A DNA stretch of 8,214 bases from an uncultured bacterium (lineage in GTDB: Bacteria; Edwardsbacteria; AC1; EtOH8): positions 1 to 8,214 of the forward strand of contig CALGNM010000148.1 in NCBI GenBank assembly GCA_937958665.1, written 5' to 3'. The translations under genes and the position numbers were made by a program. The notes beneath the pieces are model-generated. The model did no database searches. It saw only the letters and a program-made list of their open reading frames with translations, and had not been told where the DNA came from. How positions within the stretch are numbered: the stretch's first letter is position 1; each line of letters starts with the position of its first letter. Of this stretch, positions 6,073-8,214 are shown piece by piece.

Positions 6073-6360
6073 TCAGCCTATTCCCACGATCCGCCGGATC
6101 TCGTCCGAAAGATACCTGGCCTGGGCCATAAAGCGCTTTTTATAATCCGGATGAAGCTCAAACCACTCCCGGGGAGACATCATCCCTTTCCGGCCGTTGC
6201 ACTTCAGGCAGGCCAGGACCCGGTTGGAGTCGTTATCCAACACCCGGCGCCTGACCCCGAATTCCTTCCAGCGGGAGAGGGGAACCACATGGTCGATACT
6301 TAAAGGGCCCGTTCGACCACAGTATATGCACTCGCCTTTTTTCCTGTTTGTTTTTGCCAT
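6073..6360 (-). CDS. Small HNH endonuclease-family protein
   Basis: This 95-residue protein is a stand-alone HNH (beta-beta-alpha metal) nuclease domain, expected to nick or cut DNA with a divalent metal. The zinc-binding pairs are C11/C14 (CIYCGR) and C51/C54 (CLKC). The active-site DH is D23-H24 in SIDHVVPLSRW, the middle Asn is N46 (or N43) in DNDSNRVLACLKCN, and the last position appears as N55 rather than His, as in many HNN members. A basic, helical tail follows (63-92). There is no DNA-binding domain or neighbouring phage gene. The ATG at 6360 has no Shine-Dalgarno sequence. It lies 52 bases behind umuC on the same strand with no clear terminator between them, so it may share the SOS transcript. 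Similar small HNH proteins occur widely as isolated genes of unknown role; the substrate is not predictable. Confidence 0.85.
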   Translation of the reverse strand: MAKTNRKKGECIYCGRTGPLSIDHVVPLSRWKEFGVRRRVLDNDSNRVLACLKCNGRKGMMSPREWFELHPDYKKRFMAQARYLSDEIRRIVGIG

Positions 6361-6412
6361 AATGGCCTATTTGCAAGTTTTGAACCCCGACTTGCGGCTC
6401 TCATCTTCCCCC

Positions 6413-7678
6413 CTACCCGGCCCTCACCTCCGGCAGTTCCTCCCATCTGGTGGTGTAGCGGGGCGAGAGCTTCTGCTGCCGCATCTGCCAGGGCCGGGCG
6501 GCCCCTGAAATCCCGTAGCCGATGGCTCCCCGTCCCAGCCGGCCGTTGATGGCATCCATGGCCCGCATCAGATCCCTCTGGCCGGGCCTGTTTCCCGAGG
6601 GCTCCAGCAGGTTAATCTGAACAGCATCCCGGGGGCCGATGGCCGACAATATCACTCCGGCCCTCTTGTATCGGAATCCCGGCCTGAAGATGGCCCCCAG
6701 GCACTCCCGGGCCAGTTTCAACAGGCTGGGGGTGTAATCGGTGGCCTCCGGGAGCCCCAGGGTGGCGGAGTTGGAGTACTGGGGATCGTCCCTGAAGCTG
6801 TTGGTCTCGATGAACACCGTCAGCAGGGAGGCCGTCGACCCCTGCCTCCGGAGCTTCTCGGCGCAGACGAAGGCCAACTCCAACACCGCCTGTTCCAAGT
6901 CCTCCCGGAAGCCGATGTCGCTCCCAAAAGAGCGCGAAGTCATGATGGCCTTCTTGGGCGGCGGCGCATCCTGCCATCCAAGGCAGGGGTTACCCCGCAG
7001 CTCCTCCACCGTCCGGAGGCCTACCACCGAAAGCTTACGCCTTATCCACCCGTCGTCGGCATCCCTCAGCTGCCGGGCATTAAGTATGCCTGCTTCCTCC
7101 AGGGTGGCGGAGTGCCGCCGCCCCACCCCCCAGACCTCCCCGGTTCTGGCATCCTCCAGCAGGCGGTCGATGTCCGGATGGTCGGTGATGTCGAAGACCC
7201 CCGGGGACGACCGCTTGGCGATCCGGTTGGCCAGCTTGGCCAGGGTCTTGGTGGGCCCAATGCCGATGGAAACCGGGATGCCGGTCCAGCGGCGGACGGT
7301 ATCCCGGATTAGCCGGCAGTAGGCCTCCCGGTCCATATCCCTGCCCTCCAGTGTCAGGAAGGCCTCATCGATGCTGTAGACCTCCAGAGCGGGGGCGAAC
7401 CGCCGCAGGGTGTCCATCACCCGGGAGGACAGGTCGCCGTAGAGGGTGAAATTGGCCGAGAACACCGCCACCTGGTGCCTCTCGATGATGCCCCGGTAAC
7501 GGAAGGCCGGTTCGAACCCGGCGATGCCCAGGGCTTTGGCCTCGCTGGTCCGGGCTATCACGCAACCGTCGTTGTTGGACAGCACAATCACCGGCCGCCC
7601 CTCCAACGAGGGCCTGAAGACCTTCTCGCAGGAGGCATAGAAGCTGTTGCAATCGACCAGGGCGACTACTTTGGGCAC
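6413..7678 (-). CDS. umuC: DNA polymerase V catalytic subunit, Y-family
   Basis: UmuC is the translesion polymerase that, with two cleaved UmuD' subunits and RecA, copies past DNA lesions during SOS. From GTG 7678 the product is 421 residues, almost exactly the E. coli length (422). Catalytic carboxylates are D9 ([13 protein letters not shown]), D104 and E105 (YSIDEAF), against D6, D101 and E102 in E. coli; Y14 is the steric-gate position. Helix-hairpin-helix residues lie at about 180-198 ([19 protein letters not shown]) and the little finger starts near [11 protein letters not shown] (242-252). QINLLE (354-359) is the likely beta-clamp motif. The end, [17 protein letters not shown], is the DUF4113 tail typical of UmuC and absent from DinB. 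I chose GTG 7678 because GAGGAG stands nine bases upstream and the N-terminus then matches the family. An ATG at 7711 would add 11 unsupported residues and overlap umuD by 20 bases. Confidence 0.95.
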   Translation of the reverse strand: MPKVVALVDCNSFYASCEKVFRPSLEGRPVIVLSNNDGCVIARTSEAKALGIAGFEPAFRYRGIIERHQVAVFSANFTLYGDLSSRVMDTLRRFAPALEVYSIDEAFLTLEGRDMDREAYCRLIRDTVRRWTGIPVSIGIGPTKTLAKLANRIAKRSSPGVFDITDHPDIDRLLEDARTGEVWGVGRRHSATLEEAGILNARQLRDADDGWIRRKLSVVGLRTVEELRGNPCLGWQDAPPPKKAIMTSRSFGSDIGFREDLEQAVLELAFVCAEKLRRQGSTASLLTVFIETNSFRDDPQYSNSATLGLPEATDYTPSLLKLARECLGAIFRPGFRYKRAGVILSAIGPRDAVQINLLEPSGNRPGQRDLMRAMDAINGRLGRGAIGYGISGAARPWQMRQQKLSPRYTTRWEELPEVRAG

Positions 7679-7687
7679 GGCTTCTGT

Positions 7688-7693
7688 CTCCTC
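7688..7693 (-). promoter_or_regulatory. Ribosome binding site of umuC
   Basis: On the minus strand GAGGAG lies nine bases before GTG 7678 and overlaps the umuD stop codon (TGAGGAG). This favours the GTG start for umuC and implies that ribosomes finishing umuD can re-initiate on umuC. Confidence 0.7.
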
Positions 7694-8138
7694 ACAACCG
7701 ATGAATGACATAGGTGACCACCCCCCAGACGCTGAATTCCGAGGCGTCTCCCACCTCGATGGGGCTGAATCCCGGGTTCTCGGACTCTAGGTACAGCCGG
7801 CCGGACCGGCGGCGGATCCGCTTGACCACCAGTTCTCCGTCCAGGGCCGCCACCACTACCCGGCGGTCCAGGGCCTCCAGCGACCGATCCACTATCAGAT
7901 GGTCCCCGGGATGTATCCCGGCTCCCAGCATGGAATCGCCCGATACCTTGACGATGAAGGTGGCCGCCCGGTTCCTGATGAAATGCTCGTCCAGACTGAG
8001 CTTCTGCTCCACGAAGTCGTCGGCCGGAGACGGAAAGCCGGCCGGAACTTTCGATACGTAAACCGGCAAATGGACGCCGGAGCTTTTGCCTATCCGGTAG
8101 ATCCCGGTTACCCGGATGGATTTTGATGTTTTCTTCAC
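7692..8138 (-). CDS. umuD: UmuD-type SOS mutagenesis peptidase (LexA/S24 family)
   Basis: UmuD is a LexA-like serine-lysine autoprotease. RecA filaments trigger its self-cleavage to UmuD', which joins UmuC to form polymerase V. The 148-residue product has the catalytic pair S69 (SGDSM, 66-70) and K106 (GELVVKRI), matching S60 and K97 in E. coli. The cleavage site is predicted at A33-G34 in [16 protein letters not shown]. coli UmuD has Cys-Gly here, while LexA uses Ala-Gly. There is no DNA-binding helix-turn-helix, and the N-terminal arm is 33 residues, so it is UmuD rather than a LexA repressor. The start is GTG 8138, five bases after AAAGGGG; the overlapping ATG at 8140 runs straight into a stop. 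It is the first gene of a umuD-umuC operon. The upstream control region, including any SOS box, is cut off by the adapter 32 bases before the start. Confidence 0.93.
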   Translation of the reverse strand: MKKTSKSIRVTGIYRIGKSSGVHLPVYVSKVPAGFPSPADDFVEQKLSLDEHFIRNRAATFIVKVSGDSMLGAGIHPGDHLIVDRSLEALDRRVVVAALDGELVVKRIRRRSGRLYLESENPGFSPIEVGDASEFSVWGVVTYVIHRL

Positions 8139-8143
8139 ATCAG

Positions 8144-8150
8144 CCCCTTT
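8144..8150 (-). promoter_or_regulatory. Ribosome binding site of umuD
   Basis: On the minus strand AAAGGGG ends five bases before GTG 8138. It supports the GTG start, since the only nearby ATG (8140) is followed at once by TGA in its own frame. Confidence 0.65.
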
Positions 8151-8170
8151 CGGTCCGTTCTACCCGCCGG

Positions 8171-8214
8171 AGATCGGAAGAGCACACGTCTGAACTCCAG
8201 TCACCGAATACGAT
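8171..8214. other. Illumina adapter contamination, right end
   Basis: Bases 8171-8204 are the 34-base TruSeq read-through adapter, from AGATCGGAAGAGC to CTCCAGTCAC. Bases 8205-8212 (CGAATACG) are the sample index, and AT begins the constant sequence after it. The index is the exact reverse complement of bases 4-11, so both ends come from the same library. Genomic sequence ends at about 8170. Confidence 0.98.

Noticed and set aside
5794-6303. Plus-strand frames of up to 169 codons across the tRNA and HNH region.
   Set aside because: They run antisense through two clear tRNAs and the HNH gene and resemble no protein family.
7679-7711. ATG 7711 as the umuC start.
   Set aside because: It adds 11 residues with no family match and overlaps umuD; GTG 7678 has GAGGAG upstream and gives the normal UmuC length.
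8139-8165. A possible SOS box around GAACGGACCGAAAG upstream of umuD.
   Set aside because: The half-sites do not form a palindrome of either the CTG-N10-CAG or GAAC-N4-GTTC type.
46-8170. CRISPR arrays, insertion sequences, prophage or defence systems.
   Set aside because: No direct repeat series, transposase, phage structural gene or toxin-antitoxin pair is visible; the single HNH gene alone is not enough to propose one.
1-8214. Perfect terminal inverted repeats resembling a transposon or linear plasmid end.
   Set aside because: They are Illumina adapter plus index in both orientations; no transposase or terminal-protein gene is present.

Overview
This 8,214-base window is a complete assembled contig whose two ends are sequencing adapter, not genome. 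Bases 1-45 and 8171-8214 are the Illumina TruSeq index-side adapter in opposite orientations, each with the same 8-base index. The biological insert is about 46-8170. It is GC-rich and densely coded, and it comes from a diderm (Gram-negative-type) bacterium, because it encodes apolipoprotein N-acyltransferase (Lnt), a TonB-dependent outer-membrane receptor and a TonB-family protein. The lineage cannot be fixed from sequence reading alone. The two-membrane-span TonB-family protein and the PurN subtype with a GKGFYG motif would fit an FCB-group or related candidate-phylum bacterium better than a typical proteobacterium, but this is inference.

Left half, plus strand. The window opens with the C-terminal 307 residues of a BtuB-like TonB-dependent receptor, closed by a strong intrinsic terminator. 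A promoter of the form TTGACA-N17-TAAAAT sits directly against the purN start codon, so the purN mRNA is probably leaderless. purN (purine synthesis) overlaps lnt (lipoprotein maturation) by ATGA. A TonB-family gene with a strong ribosome binding site follows 45 bases later. A near-perfect hairpin ends this block and probably serves both strands.

Right half, minus strand. In transcription order from the right end these are umuD and umuC (the SOS translesion polymerase V pair), a small HNH nuclease gene, a promoter, two serine tRNA genes with encoded CCA (anticodons TGA and GCT), and an ECF sigma factor overlapping its membrane-anchored zinc-finger anti-sigma factor by ATGA. The umuD promoter and any LexA operator lie beyond the contig end.

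Functional reading. The plus-strand block combines nutrient import and envelope biogenesis with one purine gene. The minus-strand block combines DNA-damage tolerance, serine tRNA supply and a probable envelope-stress regulator. All genes belong to recognisable families, and I see no convincing undescribed system. The points most worth a second look are the adapter ends and the false proteins they create, the likely leaderless purN transcript, the two-span TonB protein, and the HNH gene behind umuDC.
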